Of a stretch of 64,000 nucleotides of DNA, positions 24,422 through 33,888 are shown in pieces (the first letter of the stretch is position 1; every line of letters starts with the position of its first letter). Position numbers and translations under genes: made by a program. Location: NCBI GenBank assembly GCA_947482665.1, contig CANKJK010000002.1:1-64000 (forward strand). The letters are read 5' to 3'. The notes below the pieces were generated by a model that was not told the DNA's origin, made no database searches, and saw only the letters and a list, made by a program, of their open reading frames with translations. Source of the stretch: Acidobacteriota bacterium. Lineage in GTDB: Bacteria > Acidobacteriota > Vicinamibacteria > Vicinamibacterales > UBA2999.

Positions 24422-24772
24422 GTGAACCCTTCGTCTCCCGACCCGTCGACCACACTGACGGCGCTCGCGCGCCGCCTCGGGAAACGTGCGCTTCCGGCGA
24501 TGTTCGTGGTGCTGGCCGCCGTGGTCGCCGTCGACGCAGTGGTGGGCGACAAGGGCCTGATGGCGATGCTGAAGGCGCGCCGGCAGTATCGGACCCTGGA
24601 GGCGGCGCTCGACCGCGCCAAGACCGATAACGCCAGGCTCCGCGAGGAAGCCCGGCGCCTCCGGGAGGACCCGGCCGCCATCGAGGAACTGGCCCGCCGG
24701 GAGCTTGGCCTCATCCGCCCGGGCGAAAGACTCTTCATCGTGAAGGACGTCCAGGGCCCCTCCGCCCAGTAA
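24422..24772 (+). CDS. FtsB/DivIC-like septum formation protein
   Basis: The 116-residue protein has one membrane span (about residues 25-43), a coiled coil (about 55-85; RTLEAALDRAKTDNARLREE) and the FtsB/DivIC ending ELARRELGLIRPGERLFIV. In E. coli FtsB links FtsQ and FtsL in the divisome; the same role is likely. The GTG at 24422 is the only start close to the promoter. The ATG of the hydrolase gene follows 42 bases later, with an own GGAGG site and a TATAAT box, so it may have a separate promoter. Confidence 0.85.
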   Translation: MNPSSPDPSTTLTALARRLGKRALPAMFVVLAAVVAVDAVVGDKGLMAMLKARRQYRTLEAALDRAKTDNARLREEARRLREDPAAIEELARRELGLIRPGERLFIVKDVQGPSAQ

Positions 24773-24814
24773 GCCCGGCCTCCGGGCGGCTATAATTCGC
24801 CGCTGGAGGGCCCG

Positions 24815-25702
24815 ATGGAGCGTCGCACCGCAGCCGAATTTCCCCAGGAACTGCTCAACCTCTTCGACCAGTACGTGCACGGCGGAATCGACCGCCGCGG
24901 GTTTCTGGACGGCGCCGCACGCTACGCCACCGCAGGCGTGAGCGCGGCCGCACTCTTTGAGATGCTCCGCCCGAACTACGCCTGGGCGCAGCAGGTGCCG
25001 AAGGACGACACGCGGATCACCACCAGCTACATTACCTATCCCTCGCCGCAGGGCTATGGACAGGTGAAAGGGCTCCTCGCCAAGCCGGCCAACGCCAAGG
25101 GCAAGCTCGGCGCGGTGCTGGTGATTCACGAGAACCGCGGGCTCAATCCCTACATCGAGGACGTGGCGCGGCGCGCCGCCGTGGCCGGGTATCTCGCCCT
25201 GGCGCCAGACGGACTGACGTCACTCGGGGGTTACCCGGGGACCGACGAAAAGGGCATCGAGATGCAGCGGAGCCTCGATGCCGCGAAGCTCATGGAGGAC
25301 TTCGTCGCCGGCGCACAGGTTCTCAAGACCCACCAGGACTCCAACGGCAAGGTGGGCTGCGTCGGATTCTGTTACGGCGGCGGCGTGTGCAACACGCTCG
25401 CGGTGCGCCTGCCGGACCTGGCCGCCTCCGTTCCCTTCTACGGCCGGCAGCCTGCGGCCGCGGACGTCGCGAAGATCAAGGCGGCCCTCCTCATCCACAA
25501 TGCCGGGCTCGACCAGGGTGTGAATGCCGGTGCCCCGGCATACGAAGAGGCCCTCAAGGCCAACAAGGTCCGGTACGCGCAATACACCTACGAAGGCGTG
25601 AACCACGGCTTCCACAACGACACCACGCCGCGCTACGACAAGGCCGCGGCCGAACTGGCCTGGCAGCGCACCCTCGACTTCTTCAACCAGCACCTCACGT
25701 AG
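24815..25702 (+). CDS. Exported dienelactone-hydrolase family protein
   Basis: The 295-residue protein has a Tat/Sec-like N-terminus ([16 protein letters not shown] near residue 26) followed by an alpha/beta-hydrolase fold. The nucleophile elbow is GFCYGG (catalytic Cys near residue 188), the Asp is in AGLDQGVN and the His in [15 protein letters not shown] near 270, which gives the Cys-Asp-His triad of dienelactone hydrolases. The family hydrolyses carboxylic esters and lactones of aromatic degradation; the substrate here is unknown. TATAAT at 24791 and GGAGG at about 24805 precede the ATG. It is followed after 11 bases by two paralogous secreted proteins. Confidence 0.88.
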   Translation: MERRTAAEFPQELLNLFDQYVHGGIDRRGFLDGAARYATAGVSAAALFEMLRPNYAWAQQVPKDDTRITTSYITYPSPQGYGQVKGLLAKPANAKGKLGAVLVIHENRGLNPYIEDVARRAAVAGYLALAPDGLTSLGGYPGTDEKGIEMQRSLDAAKLMEDFVAGAQVLKTHQDSNGKVGCVGFCYGGGVCNTLAVRLPDLAASVPFYGRQPAAADVAKIKAALLIHNAGLDQGVNAGAPAYEEALKANKVRYAQYTYEGVNHGFHNDTTPRYDKAAAELAWQRTLDFFNQHLT

Positions 25703-25713
25703 CGAAAGCCCCC

Positions 25714-26550
25714 ATGCGACACGCACTTCGTTTCGTTCCCCTGATCGTCCTCGCCCTGGCCGGTGCCGCGTCGGCCCAGGCCCCCGCGGTGCAACCCGCC
25801 GCCGCACCCAACCCGAACGCGAAGTTCGGCCAGGCGCTCACGGGGCTCAACTCGCTGAACACGGCCTCGATTGTCTACAGCGGTCTCGGCACCGCCGTGG
25901 TGCCGGGATCCAAGGCCCACACACCGCAGCCCGTCTCCAACTTCCGCGTGGCGATCAACTACGGCATGGAGATGCTGAGCGTCGAGGTCGAGCAATTGGG
26001 CAAGCCCCACCACATCGCCCAGTATCTGGCCGAGGGCAAGGCCTGGGACGTGATGGAGAAGAAGATCGTCCCGAGGCCTGATGCCGTCCATGAGCGGCTG
26101 CGGCTGATGTTCATGACACCGCATGGCGTGATGAAGGCCGCGCAGGACGCCGGGAGCAAGCGCGTCATGGCCAACGAGATGGTGGACGGCAAGCTCGTGG
26201 CCACCATGGTCTTCCCCGCCGGCACCTTCTCGCTCAAGGCCTACTTCGACGACAAGGCCACGATCACGCGGGTCCACACGATGTCGGGCGACGCCAAGCT
26301 GGGCAAGTCCGTCGTGGAGTTCCTCTACAACGATTACAAGGACTACGACACGCTCAAGGCGCCCACGGGCCCGAAGCCTGGTGGTGCCGCGGCTGCCGCC
26401 ATTTACGGTGGCATCCCCTTCCCCTCGCACATCGTGCAGAAGGTGGACGGCGTCACCATTCTCGATATCACTCTCACTGAAGTGACGCCCAACGCGGGTC
26501 TGGTACTGGACGTGCCGCCCGCCGTTCAGAAGGCAGGAGGTCGTCGATGA
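25714..26550 (+). CDS. Secreted protein of unknown function (paralogue pair, first member)
   Basis: The 278-residue protein starts at ATG 25714, giving a clean signal peptide (about residues 1-22, ending SAQA). It has no recognised enzyme motif. It shares the blocks VAINYG (near residue 72), an MTP-GV-KAAQ stretch (MTPHGVMKAAQ near 133) and a C-terminal EVTPNAGLVLDVPPAV with the next gene, so the two are diverged duplicates. The fold may be LolA-like or beta-clam, but this is only an impression. Its stop overlaps the next ATG by 4 bases. Confidence 0.85.
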   Translation: MRHALRFVPLIVLALAGAASAQAPAVQPAAAPNPNAKFGQALTGLNSLNTASIVYSGLGTAVVPGSKAHTPQPVSNFRVAINYGMEMLSVEVEQLGKPHHIAQYLAEGKAWDVMEKKIVPRPDAVHERLRLMFMTPHGVMKAAQDAGSKRVMANEMVDGKLVATMVFPAGTFSLKAYFDDKATITRVHTMSGDAKLGKSVVEFLYNDYKDYDTLKAPTGPKPGGAAAAAIYGGIPFPSHIVQKVDGVTILDITLTEVTPNAGLVLDVPPAVQKAGGRR

Positions 26551-27257
26551 ACCGCCGGGTATTCCTCTCCGCGCTCGCGCTCGCCACAATCGCCACGGGA
26601 AGCGCCTTCGCGCAGAATCCCCTCGCCAACAAGAAATTCGTGGCGGGGCTCATTGCCACCAACGCCATGAACGTGGCCTCCGTGCGGTTCGACGCGACAG
26701 CCGGCGCCGACCGCTACGCCATCGCCATCAACTACGGCCTCGGCGCGCATCAGGTCTCGGTCACCGTCGGCAACAAGAAGCCCACCGTCATGACGCTCTG
26801 TGACGGCGTCTCGTGGATCGTGCGCAACGGCGGCAAGGCGCAGGCCGCGGGCGATGAAGGGCGCGATCTGGAACGCGGCATCTGGATGACGCCGGCCGGC
26901 GTCTACAAGGCCGCGCAGTTCCCGGACGCCAAGGCCGTGCTTGCCGATACGCCCGGTCCGAACGGCACGACCTACATGACGTTGACCTACACCGCCGTCG
27001 GCGTCCGCCTCAAGGCCACCATCACCGACAAGGGCCTCGTCGACAAGGTGGAGACGCTGCCGGAGGGCGCCGCGCCTGGCGCGCCCGTGGTGACGGTGAG
27101 CTACGGCGCCTACAAGGACGTGGACGGCATCCAGTTCCCGACCCGCATCACCGAAGCGCGCGACGGCAAAGTGGTGCGCGATCTGACCGTGACCGACATC
27201 AAGCCCAACGCGGGCTTCTACGTGGAACCCCCGGCCGGACTCGCCAAGGGCAAATAG
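26547..27257 (+). CDS. Secreted protein of unknown function (paralogue pair, second member)
   Basis: The 236-residue protein has a signal peptide (about residues 1-23, ending SAFA). It repeats the shared blocks of its neighbour in the same order: AIAINYGLG near 52, MTPAGVYKAAQ near 112, DGIQFPTRI near 192, and DIKPNAGFYVEPPAG at the end. It therefore arose by tandem duplication. Its ATG overlaps the upstream stop (ATGA at 26547-26550), so both are translated together. No function is known. The tRNA-fMet gene follows 75 bases downstream. Confidence 0.85.
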   Translation: MNRRVFLSALALATIATGSAFAQNPLANKKFVAGLIATNAMNVASVRFDATAGADRYAIAINYGLGAHQVSVTVGNKKPTVMTLCDGVSWIVRNGGKAQAAGDEGRDLERGIWMTPAGVYKAAQFPDAKAVLADTPGPNGTTYMTLTYTAVGVRLKATITDKGLVDKVETLPEGAAPGAPVVTVSYGAYKDVDGIQFPTRITEARDGKVVRDLTVTDIKPNAGFYVEPPAGLAKGK

Positions 27258-27332
27258 CCCCCCGGCTGTGCTACAGTGGTTACATAAGGCGGGCGTCTCG
27301 TAAGGGTTCGTTGAGACGTGCCGTCACTCTGA

Positions 27333-27410
<78 letters not shown>

Positions 27411-27426
27411 CAAGTTCTGCACGACC

Positions 27427-27453
27427 AGGCCGTCCCCCAAGGACGGCCTTTTT
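27427..27453 (+). terminator. Rho-independent terminator after tRNA-fMet
   Basis: A perfect 9-bp stem AGGCCGTCC/GGACGGCCT with a CCCAA loop (27427-27449) is followed directly by TTTTT. It lies 18 bases after the tRNA 3' end. Confidence 0.93.
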
Positions 27454-27500
27454 GTTTGTCTGGGTTCGACGGGGGAGCCACCGCGCCCGCGGCGCCAGAC

Positions 27501-29735
27501 CTAGAACCGGAACAGCCTGTTCACCTTGAACACGAGGCTCCGCCCCACCAGGTCCGGCGCGCCCACGCCAGATGTATCGCGCTGCTCGTTGTAAACCACG
27601 AAGAGCTCGCTGCCGGCGTGATACTCCCATCGCAGCCGCGCGTTCGTGGAGAACGAGTTCGTGGACGAGTTGTACTGCACGAGCGCGCTCACGAACATCA
27701 GTGGCGTCATCGTGTAGGTGGCGCGAGTACCAAGGAGATTCGTCCGGAAGTCACCCTGCACGAGGTGCACGTCGTTGATGGAGGCCGTCGGCTGGAGCGA
27801 GAGCCGCGGCGAGAGCTCCACGCGCCCGCCCCCGAGCGTCAGCACGGTGCGGTGGCCGTTGTAGAACTGGCCCCGCTCGAGAGACATGGCGCCGGAGAGC
27901 TTTCGCTGCGACCCGAAGCTGTAACCGGCCTTCGCGCTCACGAAGTCGTACTGCCCGACCGGGAGCGTCACGCCGGGGCCGATACGGAACGGCTGCGGCA
28001 GATACTCCCCGCTGGCCGTCGTCGAGGCAGAGATCCTGTCGCTGTTGTGGAGTTCAATGGCGAACCCGGCGAGCCCGGCAGTGGATTCCACACGGCCGGT
28101 ATGGTTGGCGATGCGCGAGTAGGAACCTTCGGTCACATAGCGACGAATCCAGGGGTGCTTCTTCGTGCGGGGGCTGAAGCGGCCGTAGAGATAGGACTTC
28201 CGCATGTCGGGCCTGCGGACGAAGCCCATCTCCGGGGAGAACCGCTGGCCGACGAGCAGATGCTCGGCCTGCAAGCCCCAGCGATCGGCCGGATAGTCCA
28301 TCTGTGCGCGGTAGCTCGACGTGCGGTTCGCACCGTCGGGCCGCGGCGTGTCAGCCCAATAGAGATTCGCGTAGAGGTTCTTGTAGAACTTGAAGACGCC
28401 GTCGAGACCGTAGGATGTCAGCGGCGCGCCACCCGTGCCGGCCGTGCGATGTGTCACCAGGGCGCCGAGACTGCTCTGCCTGAACAGGTCCCGCTTCACG
28501 CGCACGACGGAGAAGGTCGTCGCCGGGCTGCGGGAGATGGCTTCGTCGTCGGAACGGATCGAGACGGCGCCCAGTTCGAACCGGCCGACCCGACCCGTCA
28601 GGCGTCCGCCGCCAATCAGCGACACCTCGCGGCTGCCCGCCAACCCGATGCGACGGCTGTAGAACAGGAGCGGCGTGTCCCCCGCGCCGCTGGCGGTCCC
28701 GCCAAAGGCAAAGACGCCGGAGTTCTCGAGGAAGAACTCGCGCTTCTCGGGGAAGAAGAGGCTGAACCGGGTCAGGTTCACCTGCTGCTCGTCGGCCTCC
28801 ACCTGCGCGAAGTCGGTGTTGTAGGTCACATCGGCCGTCAGGTTCTGCGTCAGTCCAACCTTCACGTCGACGCCGGCGTCCGCCGTGCCGTCGTTGCGTG
28901 TCGGCGGATTCGCCGTCAGGTCCGTCGAGAGACCCGTGATGCCGTAGGGCTTCACTTCCAGCAGGCGCGAGGAATCGGGCACTTCCAGACCGACGAGGTT
29001 CGGCGCGAGCGACGTGATGGCCAGCGCGGAAAGCCCGCGCGCCGGCAGCGGCACGATGTGCGACGACTCGTTCTTCCACCGTACGGTCCTCCGGGCATTG
29101 AAGCCCCACACCTGCGGAGCCCCCGGCTTGTAGCGGAGCGACTTGAACGGCACGGCCGCCTCGCCAATCCACCCATGCTCGAACCGCGACGTGACCGCGG
29201 TCCAGATAGGGTTGAAGTCCATGTTGAACTGCGTCTCGTTCGACATCTGGCCGTCCATCCTGCCGCCCAGAATGCCGACGTTGAACGCGTACATGTTCCG
29301 CTTGTCGTGGAAGGTGTCGAGGATGAACGAGACGTGCTCGTTCTGCACGAGCTGGTTGGAGTCGCGCCGCATCTCGTTGGCCACTTCCCGTTCGGGGTGG
29401 CTGTCCCAGCAGCGGAAGGCGACGTAGAGGTTGTCCTTGTCGAAGAAGACCCACATCTCGGTCTTCTCCGTTTCCACGGCGCCCACCTGCGGCTCCACCT
29501 GGATGAAGTTCGAGATGGCCTCGGTGGTGCGGTAGACATCCTCGTCGAGCTTGCCGTCCATCTTGAGCGGCGTCGCGATCCGGACGGCACGAATGGTGGC
29601 ACGCCCAGCGGCGTCCCGGTTAATGACGGCCGGAGCGACAGGCGCGGGTGGATCCACCGCCTGCGCGAACCCGCGCCAGGGCGCACACACGCTCGCGGCC
29701 GCGAACAGGGCGACCAGAGCCCATCTGACGTTCAT
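27501..29735 (-). CDS. Second DUF5916 outer-membrane-like protein with CBM9-like domain
   Basis: The ATG at 29735 was chosen because it starts a signal peptide (about 1-25, ending FAQA) and has an AGAGGTAG site upstream inside the end of dapE. The 744-residue protein has the CBM9-like N-terminal domain (IATPLKMDGKLDEDVYRTT near 60, FIQVEPQVGAVETEKTEMW near 80) and a DUF5916 barrel region with the shared block VTYNTDFAQVEADEQQVNL near residue 300. It is about as long as the protein at 6074-8290, but the sequences have diverged widely. It follows dapE by 4 bases yet has no evident link to lysine synthesis. Confidence 0.85.
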   Translation of the reverse strand: MNVRWALVALFAAASVCAPWRGFAQAVDPPAPVAPAVINRDAAGRATIRAVRIATPLKMDGKLDEDVYRTTEAISNFIQVEPQVGAVETEKTEMWVFFDKDNLYVAFRCWDSHPEREVANEMRRDSNQLVQNEHVSFILDTFHDKRNMYAFNVGILGGRMDGQMSNETQFNMDFNPIWTAVTSRFEHGWIGEAAVPFKSLRYKPGAPQVWGFNARRTVRWKNESSHIVPLPARGLSALAITSLAPNLVGLEVPDSSRLLEVKPYGITGLSTDLTANPPTRNDGTADAGVDVKVGLTQNLTADVTYNTDFAQVEADEQQVNLTRFSLFFPEKREFFLENSGVFAFGGTASGAGDTPLLFYSRRIGLAGSREVSLIGGGRLTGRVGRFELGAVSIRSDDEAISRSPATTFSVVRVKRDLFRQSSLGALVTHRTAGTGGAPLTSYGLDGVFKFYKNLYANLYWADTPRPDGANRTSSYRAQMDYPADRWGLQAEHLLVGQRFSPEMGFVRRPDMRKSYLYGRFSPRTKKHPWIRRYVTEGSYSRIANHTGRVESTAGLAGFAIELHNSDRISASTTASGEYLPQPFRIGPGVTLPVGQYDFVSAKAGYSFGSQRKLSGAMSLERGQFYNGHRTVLTLGGGRVELSPRLSLQPTASINDVHLVQGDFRTNLLGTRATYTMTPLMFVSALVQYNSSTNSFSTNARLRWEYHAGSELFVVYNEQRDTSGVGAPDLVGRSLVFKVNRLFRF

Positions 29736-29739
29736 CAAT

Positions 29740-30900
29740 CTACCTCTGGAACCAGGCGTCGAGGGTCCGCCCGAACACGGTTGCCAACCGGCCCAGGTCG
29801 TCGACGCGGACATGCTCGTCGATGGCGTGCATCGAGCGATTGACGGGGCCGAACTCGACCAGCTCGCGCGCAATCGACGCGAGGAAGCGCCCATCCGATG
29901 TTCCGCCTGTGGTGGACAGCGCCGGCGTCAGGCCCGTCACTTCACGCACGCAGGTCGAGAGCGTCTCGACCAGCGCACCGGCCGGTGTGGAAAACGGTCG
30001 CGCCGACAGGGTCCACCGGATGTCATGGACCACGCCGTGCCTGGTGAGCAGCTCGACCACGCGCGCCTGGAGCCCCTCGGGTGCCGACGCCGGCGAGAAG
30101 CGGAAGTTGAAGGCGACCTCGCAGCTGCCGGGCACGACGTTCACGGCGCCGGTGCCCGCCGTGACATTCGAGATCTGGAAGCTGGTCGGCGAGAAGGTCT
30201 CGGTTCCCTCATCCCAGCGCGTGGCCGCCAGCTCCGCCAATGCCGGTAGCGCCGCGTGGACGGCGTTCAGCCCCAGCTCCGGATAGGCGATGTGGCACTG
30301 CGCGCCGCGCACGGTCAGGACGCCGTTGAGCGACCCGCGACGCCCGACCTTCACGGTGTCGCCGAGCGCGCTCACCGACGTGGGTTCACCAACCACGCAG
30401 GCGTCGATCGTCACGCCACGCGTCGCCAGCGCCTCGACGGCCGCGGCGGTGCCATCCACGGCGTCGCCTTCTTCATCCGAGGTCAGGAGCAGCGCGGCCG
30501 ATCCGGTTGAGGCCTGATGCGTGGCGGCCCACTGCTCCAGCGCGACCACCATCGCCGCCACGGAGCCCTTCATATCCGCCGCGCCACGGCCAAACAGAGA
30601 CCCGTCCCGGACCACCGGCGTGAACGGCTCGCTGGTCCACTGATCCCGGGGCCCCGGAGACACGACGTCGACATGGCCAGCAAAGGCGAACAGCGGCCCG
30701 GCAGCCCCACGACGCGCCCAGAGGTTACCGACGCGACCGCGATCGAGCCGCTCGCAGGTGAAGCCCACAGCCGAGAGCCGCGCCGCGACCAGGTCGAGAC
30801 AGCCCGCATCATCCGGCGTCAGGGACGGCCGGGCAATCAGCTGGGCCGCCAGATCGAGTGTGGCGGCCTGCAGGTCCGGGTGGGATGCCCCTCCAGCCAT
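29740..30900 (-). CDS. dapE: Succinyl-diaminopimelate desuccinylase
   Basis: This M20-family zinc enzyme removes succinate from N-succinyl-LL-diaminopimelate in lysine and peptidoglycan synthesis. The 386-residue protein has the metal motifs AFAGHVDVVSPG (His ligand and Asp near residue 75), GRGAADMKG near 108 and DEEGDAVDG near 142 (the catalytic Glu pair), plus the C-terminal His in STTGGTSDGRF/VNRSMHAIDEHV. It is adjacent to dapD (4 bases), so the two are one operon; dapC lies on the other side of an intervening divergent gene. It is of normal length. Confidence 0.92.
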   Translation of the reverse strand: MAGGASHPDLQAATLDLAAQLIARPSLTPDDAGCLDLVAARLSAVGFTCERLDRGRVGNLWARRGAAGPLFAFAGHVDVVSPGPRDQWTSEPFTPVVRDGSLFGRGAADMKGSVAAMVVALEQWAATHQASTGSAALLLTSDEEGDAVDGTAAAVEALATRGVTIDACVVGEPTSVSALGDTVKVGRRGSLNGVLTVRGAQCHIAYPELGLNAVHAALPALAELAATRWDEGTETFSPTSFQISNVTAGTGAVNVVPGSCEVAFNFRFSPASAPEGLQARVVELLTRHGVVHDIRWTLSARPFSTPAGALVETLSTCVREVTGLTPALSTTGGTSDGRFLASIARELVEFGPVNRSMHAIDEHVRVDDLGRLATVFGRTLDAWFQR

Positions 30901-30904
30901 CGGC

Positions 30905-31732
30905 CTACGACCGGAGCAGCTCGTTGATGGAGGTCTTGGCTCGTGTCGCGGCGTCCACGCGCTTCACGATGACCGCGCAGCCGAGCGAGTACGTCCCATC
31001 CGCAGAGGGGAGGCTTCCAGGCACGACGACCGAGCCCGAGGGCACGCGGCCGTAGGTCACCTCACCCGTGGCGCGGTCGTAGATCTTGGTGCTCTGGCCG
31101 ATGAAGACCCCCATCGAGATGACGGAGTGCGCTTCGACGATCACGCCCTCCACGATCTCCGACCGCGCCCCGATGAAGCAGTGGTCCTCGATGATCGTGG
31201 GATTCGCCTGGAGCGGCTCAAGCACGCCGCCGATGCCGGCGCCTCCCGAGAGGTGCACATTGCGGCCGATCTGGGCGCACGAGCCAACGGTGGCCCAGGT
31301 GTCGACCATCGTGCCTTCGGCGACGTGCGCACCGATGTTGACGAAGGACGGCATCAGCACGACATTCGGCCCGATGTAACACCCGGTCCGCACCGTGGCG
31401 CCCGGGACCACCCGCGCACCCGTCGCCCGGAACTGGGCGTCGGTATAGTGCGCGAACCGGAGAGGCACCTTGTCGAAGTTCGGCGCATCGGTGCCGGAGG
31501 GCATCACGGCGTTGTCGCGGCTGCGGATGAAGAGCAGCACGGCTTTCTTGATCCACTGATGCGTGACCCAGGCGCCGTCCACCTGTTCGGCCACGCGGAG
31601 GGTGCCGGCGTTCAGCCCGCCGATGACCTCGTCGAGGGCCGCCAGCAACTCACTGGGAGCGGTAGCGGCGGTGATGTCCATGCGCCGCTCAAAGGCGGCA
31701 TCGATGAGGGTCGCGAGCGGATGCTGTGTCAT
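30905..31732 (-). CDS. dapD: Tetrahydrodipicolinate N-succinyltransferase
   Basis: The start at 31732 was chosen because it gives 275 residues, like E. coli DapD (274), with the same N-terminal FERR element; an earlier in-frame ATG at 31747 would add 5 residues. It has the left-handed hexapeptide-repeat domain ([38 protein letters not shown]) and the conserved [18 protein letters not shown] and [16 protein letters not shown] blocks. It makes N-succinyl-2-amino-6-ketopimelate from tetrahydrodipicolinate and succinyl-CoA. The next gene downstream is dapE. Confidence 0.97.
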   Translation of the reverse strand: MTQHPLATLIDAAFERRMDITAATAPSELLAALDEVIGGLNAGTLRVAEQVDGAWVTHQWIKKAVLLFIRSRDNAVMPSGTDAPNFDKVPLRFAHYTDAQFRATGARVVPGATVRTGCYIGPNVVLMPSFVNIGAHVAEGTMVDTWATVGSCAQIGRNVHLSGGAGIGGVLEPLQANPTIIEDHCFIGARSEIVEGVIVEAHSVISMGVFIGQSTKIYDRATGEVTYGRVPSGSVVVPGSLPSADGTYSLGCAVIVKRVDAATRAKTSINELLRS

Positions 31733-31806
31733 GACGATGGTCGTCATAGTACCAGCAGCACGGCGGGAGTGGCGGGCCGCGCCCCCATCCGCGACAATGG
31801 GCACGG

Positions 31807-32685
31807 ATGACCGCCTCGCTCGATACCCGCCTCCGAACACTGCTGCCGCCGCTCTATCAGGACACCTACGAGGACGTGCAGCCGGTCTCCATGGGGTCAG
31901 CCGCGCTGAAGTATGGTCCCGACGGCAGGGTCGCCTGGGACGAGATCTGGCGCACCTTCTGCGACCTCGCCCTGGCCGGCGGTCCGCCCCACCGCGGCAC
32001 CCTCCTCGAACCCGCGACACCGGCGACCATTGCCGCCAACCCCGAGGCGTATGCCGCGGTCGTCGCCGAGCTATGCCGCGGCATCCAACTGGTCACGGGC
32101 CTTACCGCCGTACCCGCGCCAGACGCCGGCTGGGTGCGGGTGCACTGCTGGCGCGAAAGCATGACCGGGTGGCTCTTGCGCGCCATCGTCACGGAAAACA
32201 TCTCGGCGCGTCAGGAAGGCGCGTGGCTGGACTTGCCCGCCGGTCCGGACTACCGCGTCGAGAAGGAAATCAAGAACGTCATCACGTCACTGGCGAAGAC
32301 CTGCCATTACTGGTCCGGCCATATTCCGGATGAACAGCGCGAGCAGATCTCAATCCTGTTCGTCGAGATGGCGCTCTCGTCTCCGCTCATCGTGCCGGCG
32401 ACGGATGGCACCGTCTCCCCCGCTGCCTCGACGAAGTTGGCTGATGCCATTGCACGCGAGACAGACCTCGCGGCCGCGCCAGGCGGCGGGCGTGGATGGC
32501 TGGGTCTGGAGTGCGGCCAGGTGGCGAGGGCCGTCTGGTTGATGCGGGCGCAGATTGCCGAAAACGTCCTGGCGCGGCGGGAGGAGACCAGGCTGTTCGT
32601 TCCGGTCAATCCCAGGCAGGACCCCGACGGTCGTCGTGTGGCCGCGGCCGTGGCGCGCGTCGTCCGCGCCGCCGCTCAGGCCTGA
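31807..32685 (+). CDS. Protein of unknown function inside the dap cluster
   Basis: This 292-residue protein is read divergently from dapD and convergent with dapC (10-base overlap). It has no signal peptide or membrane span. Features that look conserved are an N-terminal [23 protein letters not shown] stretch (two blocks here: [14 protein letters not shown] near residue 14 and [20 protein letters not shown]), the loop [16 protein letters not shown] near 57, a [20 protein letters not shown] stretch near 150, and a C-terminal [16 protein letters not shown] do not recognise the family. Codon use and composition match the neighbours. It is placed by chance or by function between dapD and dapC. 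Confidence 0.8.
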   Translation: MTASLDTRLRTLLPPLYQDTYEDVQPVSMGSAALKYGPDGRVAWDEIWRTFCDLALAGGPPHRGTLLEPATPATIAANPEAYAAVVAELCRGIQLVTGLTAVPAPDAGWVRVHCWRESMTGWLLRAIVTENISARQEGAWLDLPAGPDYRVEKEIKNVITSLAKTCHYWSGHIPDEQREQISILFVEMALSSPLIVPATDGTVSPAASTKLADAIARETDLAAAPGGGRGWLGLECGQVARAVWLMRAQIAENVLARREETRLFVPVNPRQDPDGRRVAAAVARVVRAAAQA

Positions 32686-33872
32686 GTCCGGCAGAAGCCG
32701 GCGATCCGCTGCGCGGCCTCTCGGCACTCGTCCAGGCCGGCCACGAGCGCCATCCGGACGAATCCGCGGCCGGGCTGGGTGCCGTGCGCCTCGCGCGCCA
32801 GGAACTGCCCTGGCAGCACCGTCACGTGCGTCGCGGCGAAGAGATCTCGGGCGAACGCCGCATCGTCCCCGCCTGGCACCTCGGCCCACACATAGAACCC
32901 GGCATCCGGCTGATAGACACGCATCACCGGAGCCAGCACAGGCAACACCGCCTCGAAGGCCGCACGATACTGCTGCCGATTCAGGACGACGTGCGCTTCG
33001 TCGCGCCACGCGGCGTCGCTCGCGTGCTGCACCGTCTCGCTCATCGCGCTCCCGTGGTACGTCCGATAGAGCAGGAACGCCTTGAGGAGCGCCGCGTCAC
33101 CGGCCACGGCGCCCGACCGGAGGCCCGGTGCGTTGGAGCGCTTCGAGAGACTCGTACACACGACGAGATTGCGGAAGTCGCTGCGGCCGAGACGGTGCGC
33201 CGCCTCGAGGCCGCCGAGCGGTGGCCGCGCTTCGTCGGGGTAGATCTCCGAGTAACACTCATCGGACGCGATCACGAAGCCATACCGGTCCGCGTACTCG
33301 AAGAGTTCCCGCCAGGCGTCGAGGTCGAGGACGCGCCCGGTGGGGTTGCCCGGCGAGCAGACGTAGAGCAGCTGCGTGCGACGCCACTCCGCCTCGGAGA
33401 GCGACGCCAGTTCCAGCGCAAAGCCCGTGGCGGCGGTCTGATTCAGAAACGCGATGTCGGCCCCGGCGAGGATCGCCGCGCCTTCATAGATCTGGTAGAA
33501 GGGGTTCGGACTGACGACCAGTGGCGCGGGCTGCGTCTGGTCCACGACGGTCTGGGCAAAGGCAAACAGTGCCTCGCGCGACCCGTTGACGGGCAGCACC
33601 TGCGTATCCGGATCGAGAGCGGGCAGGCTGTACCGGCGGCAGAACCACGCCGCCAGCGTCTCACGGAGCCCGCGCTGGCCGGCGGTCAGGGGGTAGACCG
33701 CAAGCCCGCCCACGTGCGCGGTCAGCGCGTCCGTCAGGACGGTGGGCGTCGGAAACTGCGGCTCCCCGATCGAGAGCCGCAGCGGCGTCAGCGCCGCCGG
33801 CGTGACACCTGCAAAGAGCGCCCGCAGCCGCTCGAAGGGATACGGCTGCAGGAGCGGGAGACGGGCGTGCAT
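32676..33872 (-). CDS. dapC: Succinyldiaminopimelate transaminase
   Basis: The 398-residue class-I PLP aminotransferase begins with the LQPYPFERLRALF signature of DapC. It has CSPGNPTGRVLDLDAWREL near residue 172, SDECYSEIYPD near 202 and the PLP Lys in TSLSKRSNAPGLRSG near 240, where Arg is next in the phosphate-binding loop. It converts N-succinyl-2-amino-6-ketopimelate to N-succinyl-LL-DAP, linking dapD and dapE. The upstream radical SAM gene ends 16 bases before it, so they may share a transcript. It overlaps the unknown gene at its 3' end by 10 bases. Confidence 0.93.
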   Translation of the reverse strand: MHARLPLLQPYPFERLRALFAGVTPAALTPLRLSIGEPQFPTPTVLTDALTAHVGGLAVYPLTAGQRGLRETLAAWFCRRYSLPALDPDTQVLPVNGSREALFAFAQTVVDQTQPAPLVVSPNPFYQIYEGAAILAGADIAFLNQTAATGFALELASLSEAEWRRTQLLYVCSPGNPTGRVLDLDAWRELFEYADRYGFVIASDECYSEIYPDEARPPLGGLEAAHRLGRSDFRNLVVCTSLSKRSNAPGLRSGAVAGDAALLKAFLLYRTYHGSAMSETVQHASDAAWRDEAHVVLNRQQYRAAFEAVLPVLAPVMRVYQPDAGFYVWAEVPGGDDAAFARDLFAATHVTVLPGQFLAREAHGTQPGRGFVRMALVAGLDECREAAQRIAGFCRTQA

Positions 33873-33888
33873 CCGCCGCGTCCCGCGT

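Noticed and set aside
27456-29843. Very long open frame opposite the second DUF5916 gene
   Set aside because: Antisense to a clear gene with signal peptide and conserved blocks; long antisense frames are expected at this GC content. The same holds for 20248-21873 and 62348-63874.
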